Shown here piece after piece: positions 17,367 to 25,422 of a DNA stretch of 64,000 nt; the first letter of the stretch is position 1; each line of letters opens with the position of its first letter. Source of the DNA: Candidatus Nanosynbacter sp. HMT-352 (lineage in GTDB: Bacteria; Patescibacteriota; Saccharimonadia; Saccharimonadales; Saccharimonadaceae); contig NZ_CP089288.1 of the NCBI RefSeq assembly GCF_022819345.1, forward strand, positions 310,001-374,000, in the 5' to 3' direction. The translations under genes were made by a program, and so were the position numbers. Under the pieces are notes generated by a model. That model was not told the DNA's origin. It ran no database searches and saw only the letters and a program-made list of their open reading frames with translations.

Positions 17367-18290
17367 TTAAGATTCTGTGTCGCTATGAAATCGGTCGTGA
17401 ATGTCTTTCAGATGTTGGTCGGTAACGTGTGTGTATACCTGTGTTGTTGATATATTGCTATGTCCCAGCATTGATTGGACTGAGCGCAAGTCCGCACCGT
17501 TCATGAGTAGGTCGGTGGCAAAGCTATGGCGCATAGTGTGTGGACTTACATGTTTTGTGATACCAGCTAATCTAGCATATTGACCAACCATTCTCTGAAT
17601 ACTGCGCGCGCTTAACCTACGGTAGTCTCCGGAGGCGTTGGGAGCTGCGTGGCGTTTGCTATAGCTTAAAAATAGAGCGGGTAGATTATCTGTTCTAGCT
17701 TCCAGGTATGCCGATATGTGTTCGGCGGCACTTTTTGAAATAAAAACAGGGCGATCCTTTTGTCCTTTTCCTCGCACCATAAATTCGCGCCTCTTTAGGT
17801 TTATGTGATCGCGGTTTAAATTGACCAATTCTGAAACACGTAGTCCGCTGGAAAATAGCAATTCAACGATTGCTCGATCTCTCAGTCCAGATTCTGTATC
17901 GGTTGGTATTTGATCAATCATGCGTAAAACCTCGTCATATTGTAAAAAAGTCACTTGTTTACGGACTACTTTGGGTAATATAATTCTGTCGGCCGCTAGA
18001 CTTTTGATATTACGACGAGAAAGGTAGGTCAGTAGACCTCGCAATGCAATAAGATGATAACTTTGGGTAATTAAAGACAGCCCTTCGCCAGTGTTGTCAT
18101 TTTTATAACGGTTTAACCAGAGGCGATACTGACGTATTAGCTCTGATGTAATTTTATCAACATTTATATCGCCAGCAAAATCGATAAATCTCTCCAGGTA
18201 TAGTTGATAATTTATGATGGTTTTTTGACTACGCCCACCTTCAACCTCTAGGTGCTCTAAGAAATCAGTTAAAGCTTCTGACATAAACAT
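17367..18290 (-). CDS. Tyrosine recombinase of XerC/XerD family
   Basis: Protein of 307 aa: SAM-like N-terminal domain (1-95) and catalytic domain with all active residues in view: Arg in SSGLRVSELV, Lys in GKGQKDRPVF, His-x-x-Arg in HTMRHSFA, His in MLGHSNISTT and Tyr in QVYTHV. One Xer is usual in reduced genomes, where it resolves chromosome dimers at dif. Start: ATG 18290 lies 7 nt from a minus-strand TAGAAT, fitting the leaderless pattern here; ATG 18284 is an alternative, and the longer frame to 18326 is rejected. Nearby mobile-element ends are not seen. Confidence 0.9.
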   Translation of the reverse strand: MFMSEALTDFLEHLEVEGGRSQKTIINYQLYLERFIDFAGDINVDKITSELIRQYRLWLNRYKNDNTGEGLSLITQSYHLIALRGLLTYLSRRNIKSLAADRIILPKVVRKQVTFLQYDEVLRMIDQIPTDTESGLRDRAIVELLFSSGLRVSELVNLNRDHINLKRREFMVRGKGQKDRPVFISKSAAEHISAYLEARTDNLPALFLSYSKRHAAPNASGDYRRLSARSIQRMVGQYARLAGITKHVSPHTMRHSFATDLLMNGADLRSVQSMLGHSNISTTQVYTHVTDQHLKDIHDRFHSDTES

Positions 18291-18376
18291 AATATTTATT
18301 CTATCGCTAATGAATATGTTTATCAAATTATTTATTTCTGTTACTATATTAGAAAATAATAAGCAGAGGAGTATCT

Positions 18377-18901
18377 ATGGCAGAAAGCGAAAAAAACTAC
18401 TGTGGCGTTGAGAGGACACTAATCGTCTTTAAGCCTGACGCAGTTCAACGAGGTATCGTTGGGGAAATTTTACAACGTTTTGAGCGAGTTGGACTAAAAA
18501 TAGTTGGTGTAAAAATGACATCACCATCTAGGGATCATTACTATGCTCATTACGAAGACATTGGTAAATTGGCTACTCGTCGAGGTGAGGGAACTTTGAA
18601 TATAACATTAGATATGATGATGGACGGTCCGGTCATAGCAATGGTACTAGAGGGTGTTGAAGCTGTTGCTGTTGTTAGGAAGATTGTTGGTCCAACAGAG
18701 CCTAAGTCGGCTGACATGGGAACAATTCGCGGTGATTATTCACACATTAGTTTTGGCTACGCAGATGAGTGCCAAAAGGGAGTTCCAAATTTGATTCACG
18801 CATCCGGCGATTCAGATGAGGCTGTTCGTGAGATCGAGCACTGGTTCAAGCCGGAAGAATTGGTAAATTATCACACATTAAGTGAAAAGTTTACTCGCTA
18901 A
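18377..18901 (+). CDS. ndk: Nucleoside diphosphate kinase
   Basis: Protein of 174 aa against the usual 140-150. ERTLIVFKPDAVQRGIVGEIL is the family start; the catalytic His lies in NLIHASGDSDEA, and the Kpn loop region is GPTEPKSADMGTIRGDYS. About 25 extra residues fall between the first helix and the substrate loop (DIGKLATRRGEGTLNITLDMM). NDK balances NTP pools by phospho-His transfer, important for a host-dependent cell lacking de novo synthesis. RBS AGAGGAG at 18364-18370. Confidence 0.95.
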   Translation: MAESEKNYCGVERTLIVFKPDAVQRGIVGEILQRFERVGLKIVGVKMTSPSRDHYYAHYEDIGKLATRRGEGTLNITLDMMMDGPVIAMVLEGVEAVAVVRKIVGPTEPKSADMGTIRGDYSHISFGYADECQKGVPNLIHASGDSDEAVREIEHWFKPEELVNYHTLSEKFTR

Positions 18902-18928
18902 GCTAGTCTTTCCTGAGAGTTACCGTGG

Positions 18929-18934
18929 TATAAT
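18929..18934 (+). promoter_or_regulatory. -10 box of the tRNA-Arg / PH-domain gene transcript
   Basis: TGG-TATAAT, extended -10, 8 nt before the tRNA-Arg 5' end. No separate promoter is seen for the gene starting 5 nt after the tRNA. Confidence 0.65.
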
Positions 18935-18942
18935 GGTTGTAT

Positions 18943-19019
18943 GCCTCGGTAGCTCAACTGGATAGAGCAGATCCGTCCTAAGGATAAGGTTGTAGGTTCG
19001 ACTCCTGCCCGGGGTACCA
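18943..19019 (+). tRNA. tRNA-Arg (anticodon CCT)
   Basis: Complete cloverleaf with encoded CCA. Acceptor GCCTCGG pairs with CCGGGGT; D arm GCTC/GAGC; anticodon loop GTCCTAA gives CCT, reading AGG; T loop TTCGACT. The ATG of the next gene is 5 nt after the CCA. Confidence 0.95.
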
Positions 19020-19024
19020 AATAT

Positions 19025-19555
19025 ATGACAGAGCAAATTAAAGATAAGCAATTTGATGGGCAGCGTGACGGAGAGCAACTGTTGTTTGTGTTTCGTCGTC
19101 ACATAATTGCTATGAGAAAAGGATTCTATCTACTTATAGGATCGATGACGCTTGGTTCATTGCCTTTTTTAATTTGGCAAGATAATTTGAATCTTTTATG
19201 GGTATTTGTTGGTGGATTTATTTTTGGTCTAATGCTATTTTTCTATCATTTTTTGATGTGGTTTTATACTTACTATATTGTTACCGATCAGAGAATTCGT
19301 CAGATTACTCAACATGGATTTTTTGGCAAAGATGTCATTGAGCTGAAATTGTCAAAAATTCAGAATATTAGTTATAGTATCCCGGGGTTTAGTGGAGAGA
19401 TGTTTAAATTCGGAACAATAGTTATTCAAACTTTTGTTGGAGATCTTGTTATAAAAAACGTAGAACATCCAGATAAGATCTATAATAAATTACAAGACGC
19501 AGTGGAAATTTCGACAAAGAAGGAGGATATCAATGAAGAATCTATTGAACCGTAA
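19025..19555 (+). CDS. Membrane protein with bacterial PH domain (YdbS/DUF304-like)
   Basis: Protein of 176 aa. Two transmembrane helices (about 35-55 and 60-85) are followed by YYIVTDQRIRQITQHGFFGKDVIELKLSKIQNIS, the signature of the bPH2/YdbS-type domain, and an acidic tail. Function of the family in membranes is not settled. The ATG sits 5 nt behind tRNA-Arg with no RBS. It overlaps the next gene by 23 nt. Confidence 0.8.
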   Translation: MTEQIKDKQFDGQRDGEQLLFVFRRHIIAMRKGFYLLIGSMTLGSLPFLIWQDNLNLLWVFVGGFIFGLMLFFYHFLMWFYTYYIVTDQRIRQITQHGFFGKDVIELKLSKIQNISYSIPGFSGEMFKFGTIVIQTFVGDLVIKNVEHPDKIYNKLQDAVEISTKKEDINEESIEP

Positions 19556-20531
19556 AGATAAAAAACAACCAAAGGAGCTACCTAAGAGGATTACAAACGA
19601 TACAGTAGCTCAGCACCGCGAGAAAGTCTTGGCGGCTGGTCGTAAGCATAAATATCCTATCCAATACACCAAACGTCGATTGGTATGGATAACGATGCTC
19701 GTTAGTGTTGTTATTCTGATTGTTTTCATTGCTCTTGGTTGGGCACAGTTATATGTCTGGAAAGATACAAGCGATATCGCATATAGGATAACTAAGATTT
19801 TACCTCTTCCTGTGGCTAATATTGACGGAGAAAATGCTGAGTATAGCGACTATCTTTTGTACCATCGTAGCTCATTGGCGGTATTGCAGTCTCAGGGGCA
19901 AGCAGATCAAAAGGACAAAGTTAAGTTCTATCAAAACCAGTCCATAGATAAGGCGTTAGAGGTGGCATATGCCAAAAAACTTGCGAGAGAAAATAATATT
20001 ACGGTAGATGATAAAAAGGTACAAGATCTTATCAAAAAACAGCAGGAATCTAGCAAGCTATCGCAGTCCGCTTACGAGTCTGTAGTAAAAGACAACCTTC
20101 ATTGGTCAATGGATGAGCTAAAAACTGCCATGAAATATACTTTGTTAAAGCAGGAAGCGTCTTTTAAGATTGATAAAACAGCTAATAATCTAGCGTCTGA
20201 CATTAAGAAGAGGCTGCAAGAGGGTAAATCCTTAAAGGATATTGCTACGGAAATGGGCGACAAAGTGCAGCCGGTATTTGATCTATCCGTCTCTACGGAT
20301 AATTCTGACGGAGGTCTAACGAAAGCGGCTATGTCATTAACAAAGGGTAAAATCTCAGGTCCTATAAAGACTCTTTCGGGTGACGGATATTATTTTGTAA
20401 CGCTTAATAATATTGAAGGCAACACCGTAAATTACTCTTATGTAAAAGTTCCGTTGACTGAATTTAATAACCAGTTTAACTACTTAAAAAATAACAATAA
20501 AGTAAAATATTTCATTTCTATCGATAAATAA
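19533..20531 (+). CDS. SurA/PrsA-like extracytoplasmic foldase
   Basis: Protein of 332 aa: basic cytoplasmic N-terminus, transmembrane anchor (about 50-72), SurA_N-like helical region (about 95-215, with ARENNITVDDKKVQDLIKK) and a PpiC/parvulin-like C-terminal domain (GGLTKAAMSLTKGKISGPIKT is its recognisable core). Such proteins help exported proteins fold outside the membrane and would serve the pilins and surface proteins encoded nearby. RBS AAGGAGG (19519-19525) lies within the previous gene. Confidence 0.82.
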   Translation: MKNLLNRKDKKQPKELPKRITNDTVAQHREKVLAAGRKHKYPIQYTKRRLVWITMLVSVVILIVFIALGWAQLYVWKDTSDIAYRITKILPLPVANIDGENAEYSDYLLYHRSSLAVLQSQGQADQKDKVKFYQNQSIDKALEVAYAKKLARENNITVDDKKVQDLIKKQQESSKLSQSAYESVVKDNLHWSMDELKTAMKYTLLKQEASFKIDKTANNLASDIKKRLQEGKSLKDIATEMGDKVQPVFDLSVSTDNSDGGLTKAAMSLTKGKISGPIKTLSGDGYYFVTLNNIEGNTVNYSYVKVPLTEFNNQFNYLKNNNKVKYFISIDK

Positions 20532-20541
20532 GCAACCTAGT

Positions 20542-20569
20542 TTGAAAAAGCTCCCATTTTTGCTATAAT
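20542..20569 (+). promoter_or_regulatory. Promoter of tRNA-Thr and the following gene
   Basis: TTGAAA (20542-20547), 16-nt spacer, TGC-TATAAT (20564-20569); tRNA-Thr begins 14 nt later. Confidence 0.7.
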
Positions 20570-20583
20570 TTCCTAAGGAGTTT

Positions 20584-20659
20584 GCCGTTGTAGCTCAGTT
20601 GGTAGAGCAGCTCATTCGTAACGAGCAGGTCGCTGGTTCAAGCCCAGTCAACGGCTCCA
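20584..20659 (+). tRNA. tRNA-Thr (anticodon CGT)
   Basis: Cloverleaf with encoded CCA: acceptor GCCGTTG/CAACGGC, anticodon loop TTCGTAA giving CGT (reads ACG), T loop TTCAAGC, discriminator T. The next gene's ATG is only 4 nt after the CCA. Confidence 0.95.
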
Positions 20660-20663
20660 TTTT

Positions 20664-21041
20664 ATGAAAGATACTGTAAAGAAATCGATAAAAATTGTTT
20701 TTAGCGACAGGACTGTGGCAACTCTTTTGATAGTTAACGTTGTTGTGGCTATTGTTGTATCTATATTTTTAGGATCATCAATAAAGCATAGCGAGGCTCA
20801 GGTTATTACGCGCTACACTACGTATGGTGATGCGAATTTTTATAGGAGTCACTGGTCTAGTTTATTTAGTTATTTTGCTTTGGCGTTTATGATAGTTTTT
20901 GGTCACTCCGCACTAAGTGTCAAGTTAATTTCACTAGAGAAACGAAGCTTGGCTATATTTATTTTATGGTTGACGTTGGGTATTTTAGCTATTTTAGCTA
21001 TTTTAGCCTATTCTATAATTAAAATTGCATCGATAGGATAA
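20664..21041 (+). CDS. Small membrane protein, three to four TM helices
   Basis: Protein of 125 aa with hydrophobic segments around 17-38, 65-85 and 97-122; the last contains an Ile-Leu-Ala run encoded by three tandem copies of ATTTTAGCT (20984-21010). No family recognised. It starts 4 nt after tRNA-Thr with no RBS and lies 3 nt before the glycosyltransferase gene, so the two are probably one transcript and the protein may be a partner of the transferase. Confidence 0.6.
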   Translation: MKDTVKKSIKIVFSDRTVATLLIVNVVVAIVVSIFLGSSIKHSEAQVITRYTTYGDANFYRSHWSSLFSYFALAFMIVFGHSALSVKLISLEKRSLAIFILWLTLGILAILAILAYSIIKIASIG

Positions 21042-21044
21042 TAT

Positions 21045-22733
21045 ATGGACATTGAGATTCCACTTGGTAAACGAACAAAAAAATATCGTTTTCTTGAGAT
21101 GCTTCCTGGATTATTAAGCTACGGGGCTATTATTCTTTTGATCGTTTTGTCTATTTTAAGTCCTGTTCTGGCGTCAATTTATTTACTGTCTATAATCCTA
21201 GCTGCGTTTGTGAAAGCCATAGCAATTAGCTATAGGGTAATTAGTGGTTATAGTAATATGGAAAAAGCGTCGAGAGTCGACTGGAATGGTCGATTGTCTG
21301 ATTTGGAAGATCCGAAAGAAGCATACTCTAGACTGAGAGATAATCAATCTAGGGAGTTGTTATATCAACAACATGTAGACAATCTAAGATTTATGTCTGC
21401 TGCGGAAGACGGGTACTATCCTAAACCCAGTAATATTTACAACGCTCTTATTATGCCTGCATACAACGAGAGTATAGAAGTGATTGAACCTGCTCTTAAA
21501 TCAGTTTTAGATACAACATATGATAAGAAGCGTCTGATTGTGGTTTTTGCATACGAAGAGCGTGGTGGTGTTGATATTGATACAACAGCTAAAATGCTGA
21601 AAAAGAAATACGGCAAGTACTTTCATTCTTTCCATATTGTAAAACATCCAAAAGATCTACCAAATGAGGTGGTCGGTAAGGGTGGAAACATCACGTATGC
21701 AGGCAAGTGGTTAGAGCAATATTTACAACAGGAAGAAATAGCTTTTTCTGATGTTATTGTTACAACAATGGACTGTGATAATAAGCCGCATAAGTATTAT
21801 TTTGATTATGTGACATATGAGTATATTACTCATGAAGATAGAAAACATTTATCGTTCCAGCCTATATGTTTGTTTACTAATAATATATGGGATGTTCCTG
21901 CACCGATGCGAGTAGTGGCAACAGGGAATTCATTTTGGAATATCATCAGCTCCATGCGTCCATATTCTTTACGTAATTTTGCATCACATTCGCAGCCAAT
22001 GAACGCTCTCGTTGAGATGAACTTTTGGAGTACGCGAACAATTGTTGAAGACGGTCACCAGTACTGGAGAAGCTATTTCTATTTTGATGGTAATTACGAA
22101 GTTGTACCAATTTTTGTACCGATTTATCAGGATGCGGTATTGTCTAATGGATATAAAAAGACACTGAAGGCGCAGTTTGTTCAGTTGCGTCGTTGGAGCT
22201 ACGGGGCTTCAGATGTGGCATACGTTGGTAATAACGTATTCAATAAAAATAGAACAGTAAAATTTTGGCCTAGTCTAGCCAGGTTTATAAGGTTGTTAGA
22301 TGGACATGTAACACAGGCCTGTATTGCTCTAATTGTTGCTTTTGGCGGGTGGGCGCCGCTTGTGCTGAATGGTGAGGCTGCTCGTAGTGTTGCCGCACAT
22401 CAACTGCCGGATACGGTTAGCTTAATACAACAGATAGCTATGGTAGGCATTCTGGTTTCAATTTTCGTATCATTTAAACTTCTGCCTCCGCGCCCAGAAA
22501 GATATAAAAAGAGTAGGAATGTATTAATGGTCCTGCAATGGGCTCTGATGCCTGTAATTGCTATAGTATACAGCTCAATGGCCTCGTATAATGCCCAGAC
22601 CCATCTTTTGCTTGGTAAATATCTTGATAAGTTTGACGTGACAGAGAAGACTACTGTAGAGATGAATGATCAGAGTCGTGTTCAGAATAAGAAAAAGAAG
22701 GACGACCACGACGCCTCTTCCTCTGAGGGATGA
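21045..22733 (+). CDS. Membrane glycosyltransferase, family 2 processive type
   Basis: Protein of 562 aa. Two N-terminal transmembrane helices (about 20-62), a GT-A domain and several C-terminal helices. Motifs: ALIMPAYNES at the start of the GT domain, TMDCDNKP (DxD), TIVEDGHQYWRSYFYF (catalytic ED), and QLRRWSYG (QxxRW), the set found in cellulose/hyaluronan synthase-like GT2 enzymes. It may build or export a cell-surface polysaccharide. The last 83 nt overlap convergently with the NrdR-like gene; the C-terminal tail is basic and acidic, probably disordered. Confidence 0.85.
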   Translation: MDIEIPLGKRTKKYRFLEMLPGLLSYGAIILLIVLSILSPVLASIYLLSIILAAFVKAIAISYRVISGYSNMEKASRVDWNGRLSDLEDPKEAYSRLRDNQSRELLYQQHVDNLRFMSAAEDGYYPKPSNIYNALIMPAYNESIEVIEPALKSVLDTTYDKKRLIVVFAYEERGGVDIDTTAKMLKKKYGKYFHSFHIVKHPKDLPNEVVGKGGNITYAGKWLEQYLQQEEIAFSDVIVTTMDCDNKPHKYYFDYVTYEYITHEDRKHLSFQPICLFTNNIWDVPAPMRVVATGNSFWNIISSMRPYSLRNFASHSQPMNALVEMNFWSTRTIVEDGHQYWRSYFYFDGNYEVVPIFVPIYQDAVLSNGYKKTLKAQFVQLRRWSYGASDVAYVGNNVFNKNRTVKFWPSLARFIRLLDGHVTQACIALIVAFGGWAPLVLNGEAARSVAAHQLPDTVSLIQQIAMVGILVSIFVSFKLLPPRPERYKKSRNVLMVLQWALMPVIAIVYSSMASYNAQTHLLLGKYLDKFDVTEKTTVEMNDQSRVQNKKKKDDHDASSSEG

Positions 22734-23136
22734 TAAGATCATGTTGTGCTGCGTATTGCAGTGCGGCTATTTGGTCGAAATTCTGTAATGTTGAGTGGGT
22801 TATTTCGGCGATGTGTTGTGATGATATAGTGGGTTTGTTTTGTAAAAGTATCAACTTATCTTGTATAGTATTGGCCAGGTCGTAGCTATATGAGCCTGCT
22901 AATTTTTCATTATGATTAAAACTTCGCGCAATACTAAGTATCAGTTTTCCTATAGAAAAATTATCTTCCTTGCCATCTTGTGACGTGACAACGAGGGGAA
23001 TCGCAGGCTTTTCGTAGGTTGTAAAAGAATAGCCGCATTGGTCGCATATATGTCTACGCCAGGTTATTGGGTATTTTTTATTTTGACGAGAATTTACTAC
23101 GTGGGTTTTTCCGTGAAAACATTTTATGCATATCAT
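22651..23136 (-). CDS. nrdR: NrdR-like transcriptional repressor
   Basis: Protein of 161 aa. Zinc ribbon MICIKCFHGKTHVVNSRQ ... RHICDQCGYSFTTYEKP matches NrdR (CxxC...CxxC and TTYE), followed by an ATP-cone (about 55-140) with PISSQHIAEI-like helices, and a basic Ser-rich tail. NrdR senses ATP/dATP and represses ribonucleotide reductase genes. The cone lacks the usual KRDG motif (here TSQDGKEDNFS), so nucleotide sensing may be altered. A palindromic NrdR-box core lies just upstream of the start, suggesting autoregulation. No reductase gene is in this window. Confidence 0.82.
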   Translation of the reverse strand: MICIKCFHGKTHVVNSRQNKKYPITWRRHICDQCGYSFTTYEKPAIPLVVTSQDGKEDNFSIGKLILSIARSFNHNEKLAGSYSYDLANTIQDKLILLQNKPTISSQHIAEITHSTLQNFDQIAALQYAAQHDLIIPQRKRRRGRPSFSYSEHDSDHSSLQ

Positions 23137-23138
23137 AT

Positions 23139-23148
23139 CAATATATTG
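23139..23148. promoter_or_regulatory. Candidate NrdR box upstream of nrdR
   Basis: CAATATATTG, a perfect palindrome identical to the CWATATATWG core known for NrdR boxes, 2 nt upstream of the nrdR start codon. Only one box is clear; classical sites come as pairs about three helical turns apart. Confidence 0.45.
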
Positions 23149-23187
23149 ACATACAACTATAAAAAAATCCAGTGGAAAAGTGCTGTG

Positions 23188-23221
23188 TAAAATAAAAATC
23201 GCCTCATTATAGAGGCGATTA
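23188..23221 (-). terminator. Terminator of the 41-aa gene
   Basis: Stem AATCGCCTC/GAGGCGATT (23198-23220) with TTTTATTTT on the minus-strand side. It lies 19 nt after the stop of the small gene. Confidence 0.8.
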
Positions 23222-23239
23222 CTTTGTAAATCTGGGAAC

Positions 23240-23365
23240 TTAATTAAGTATAGATCTTTCTTCGTTGATCTTCTTGTTATATTCGTAGTGAATTTTTGCC
23301 TTGCTCAATAAAGAACAGTGTTGTGGTTTTTTTGTGCCTAAACTAGGTGAGCCATGTTTATTCAT
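23240..23365 (-). CDS. Short protein of 41 aa, unknown function
   Basis: Reads MNKHGSPSLGTKKPQHCSLL..., a basic, soluble peptide ending KINEERSILN. It is bracketed by a perfect promoter (TTGACT-17-TAGAAT, ATG 7 nt after the -10) and an intrinsic terminator, so it is a complete transcription unit of about 170 nt. No family recognised. It is too short for common ORF cut-offs. An RNA function of the transcript, with the frame incidental, cannot be excluded. Confidence 0.6.
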   Translation of the reverse strand: MNKHGSPSLGTKKPQHCSLLSKAKIHYEYNKKINEERSILN

Positions 23366-23372
23366 ACTTTAA

Positions 23373-23401
23373 ATTCTAACATACTTATCAAATAAAGTCA
23401 A
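23373..23401 (-). promoter_or_regulatory. Promoter of the 41-aa gene
   Basis: On the minus strand TTGACT (23396-23401), 17-nt spacer, TAGAAT (23373-23378). The ATG starts 7 nt downstream, as in other leaderless units here. Confidence 0.75.
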
Positions 23402-23416
23402 GGTGTGTATAGTAAG

Positions 23417-23454
23417 CAATAAAAAGCCCCGTCTACTATCGACGAGGCTTATGT
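23417..23454 (-). terminator. Terminator of tRNA-Val(GAC)
   Basis: Minus strand AAGCCTCGTC gatagta GACGGGGCTT followed by TTTATT, 9 nt after the tRNA 3' end. Confidence 0.85.
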
Positions 23455-23462
23455 ATCACATC

Positions 23463-23539
23463 TGGTGGGCAATAGAGGATTCGAACCTCTCACCTCTTCA
23501 ACGTCAATGAAGCGCTCTAGCCAAATGAGCTAATCGCCC
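23463..23539 (-). tRNA. tRNA-Val (anticodon GAC)
   Basis: Minus-strand cloverleaf GGGCGAT...ATTGCCC-ACCA with anticodon loop TTGACGT, giving GAC (reads GTC), D arm GCTC/GAGC, T loop TTCGAAT. It has its own terminator. Confidence 0.95.
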
Positions 23540-23584
23540 AGATATAATAATATTATCATAACAGATGTCTACTATCAAGGAGCG

Positions 23585-23593
23585 TGGTATAAT
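23585..23593 (+). promoter_or_regulatory. Extended -10 of thrS
   Basis: TGGTATAAT (23585-23593), 6 nt before the thrS ATG, no RBS between. Confidence 0.75.
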
Positions 23594-23599
23594 ATTGGT

Positions 23600-25411
23600 A
23601 TGAGTGAAGAAGAACTAAAATCTATGAGACACAGCCTGGCACATATTATGGCGCAGGCTATTCAGCATTTATGGCCTCAGGCGAAGTTTGGCGTGGGACC
23701 GGCTATCGACAATGGTTTTTACTATGATATTTATCTTGACAACGGGACAATTTCTGAAGCTGACCTTCCGAAGATAGAAGAGGAGATGCGAAAGATCGTA
23801 GCGGCTAATTATCCGTTTGAGAGGCGTGATGTGTCAGTAGAAGAGGCTATTGATTGGGCTATAAAGGGAGATCAGTCATTTAAGGTGGAACTACTGAATG
23901 ATCTTAAACGATCTGGTACTACCGTTGCTAGCGAATTAGCTGGAGAAAAAATGGGATCTGTGTCTGATGGCGATAGTAAAGTCGAGACTGTTTCTTTGTA
24001 TTCTCAGGGTGATTACACTGATTTGTGTAGGGGCGGACATGTGGACAGTACTGGAAAAGTTGGTGCATTTAAACTTACTAAGACGGCTGGAGCGTATTGG
24101 CGAGGCAATGAGAATAATCCACAAATGCAGCGAATATATGGTGTAGCGTTTGCTACGCAGGAAGAGCTGGATGAATATCTGAATAGATTGGAAATTGCAA
24201 AGCAGCGAGATCATCGCAAGTTAGGCAAGGAGCTTGATCTATATACGACCTCTCCTCTGGTGGGGATTGGTTTGCCTTTGTTTACTCCTCGCGGTACGAT
24301 TTTACGAGATATAGTGGCTCAATATTCGAACCAGCTGAGACAGAAGTTTGGCTTTGAAAAGGTCTGGACGCCTCATATTACGAAAAAAGATTTATATGAA
24401 ACATCGGGCCATTGGGCTAAGTTCGGAGAAGAGTTATTTTTAGTTAAAAGCCAAGAAACTAGTGATGAGATGGCTCTTAAGCCTATGAACTGTCCGCATC
24501 ATACGCAAATTTTTGCCTCACGACCGCGAAGTTATCGTGATATGCCAGTAAGATACTTGGAAACGACAACAGATTATCGTGACGAAAAAACCGGCGAGCT
24601 GGGCGGATTGAACCGTGTGCGCTCATTAACACAAGATGATAGCCATATATTTTGTCGTACTGATCAGATTGAAGGCGAGATTAATAATTTGCTAGCTGCT
24701 GCTCGTGAGTTATATGGTTCAATCGATATGAAGCTCAGGGTTAGATTAAGCTATCGTGACGAGTCTGATTCGTATTTAGGCGACCTTAGCTTATGGGATT
24801 CCGCACAGAACCAGTTAAAATCTGCTGTTGAGAAAGTAGGCTTGGATTATTTTGAACAAGAGGGTGAGGCGGCATTCTATGGTCCAAAGATTGACTTTAT
24901 GGCAACCGATGCAATCGGCCGTGAACATCAAGTTGCAACCGTGCAGCTAGATTTCGTGCAACCACAAAGGTTCGGTTTGGAGTATGCGGATGCTGATGGT
25001 AATTTTACAACACCAGTTATGATTCACTGTGCCTTATTGGGTTCAATTGAGCGATTCTTAAGTGTGTTTATAGAGCATACTGGCGGATGGTTTCCGTTTT
25101 GGGCGGCTCCAGAACAGGTTCGTATTTTGACAATCAACGATACAGTATTAGAATATGTTGATAAAATAACAACTATGTTATCAGACATTACCCTCATGGA
25201 GCCAGTTAGATATAACGATGTAAGATTTACAATAGATTCTAGAAATGAATCATTAGGCAAGAAGATTAGGGAAGCTACCTCTATGAAGATACCTGTTCAA
25301 CTTATCGTAGGACCAAAGGATATGGAAGCTAACGAGGTTAGTATTCGCACGCAATCTGGCGAAGAAAAAATATCGTTGGAGCAGCTTGCTGAGTATATAA
25401 AATCTTTGTAG
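23600..25411 (+). CDS. thrS: Threonyl-tRNA synthetase
   Basis: Class II synthetase of 603 aa. It begins directly at the editing domain (MRHSLAHIMAQ, first HxxxH; CRGGHVDSTG later) and so lacks the N-terminal TGS domain of E. coli ThrRS. The catalytic core shows MNCPHHTQIF with zinc Cys, DYRDEKTGELGGLNRVRSLTQDD (motif 2 region, quoted in two parts by its R and QDD ends) and a C-terminal anticodon-binding domain (PVQLIVGPKDMEANEV). The ATG lies 6 nt after an extended -10. A short leader also excludes leader-mRNA autoregulation of the E. coli type. Confidence 0.96.
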   Translation: MSEEELKSMRHSLAHIMAQAIQHLWPQAKFGVGPAIDNGFYYDIYLDNGTISEADLPKIEEEMRKIVAANYPFERRDVSVEEAIDWAIKGDQSFKVELLNDLKRSGTTVASELAGEKMGSVSDGDSKVETVSLYSQGDYTDLCRGGHVDSTGKVGAFKLTKTAGAYWRGNENNPQMQRIYGVAFATQEELDEYLNRLEIAKQRDHRKLGKELDLYTTSPLVGIGLPLFTPRGTILRDIVAQYSNQLRQKFGFEKVWTPHITKKDLYETSGHWAKFGEELFLVKSQETSDEMALKPMNCPHHTQIFASRPRSYRDMPVRYLETTTDYRDEKTGELGGLNRVRSLTQDDSHIFCRTDQIEGEINNLLAAARELYGSIDMKLRVRLSYRDESDSYLGDLSLWDSAQNQLKSAVEKVGLDYFEQEGEAAFYGPKIDFMATDAIGREHQVATVQLDFVQPQRFGLEYADADGNFTTPVMIHCALLGSIERFLSVFIEHTGGWFPFWAAPEQVRILTINDTVLEYVDKITTMLSDITLMEPVRYNDVRFTIDSRNESLGKKIREATSMKIPVQLIVGPKDMEANEVSIRTQSGEEKISLEQLAEYIKSL

Positions 25412-25422
25412 GGTTGAGTTAA

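Noticed and set aside
17367..18290. Integrase of a mobile element
   Set aside because: Single Xer-like gene in housekeeping context; no att repeats, tRNA disruption or cargo genes seen.
20984..21010. Three copies of ATTTTAGCT
   Set aside because: Short in-frame repeat coding for a hydrophobic helix; likely simple slippage.
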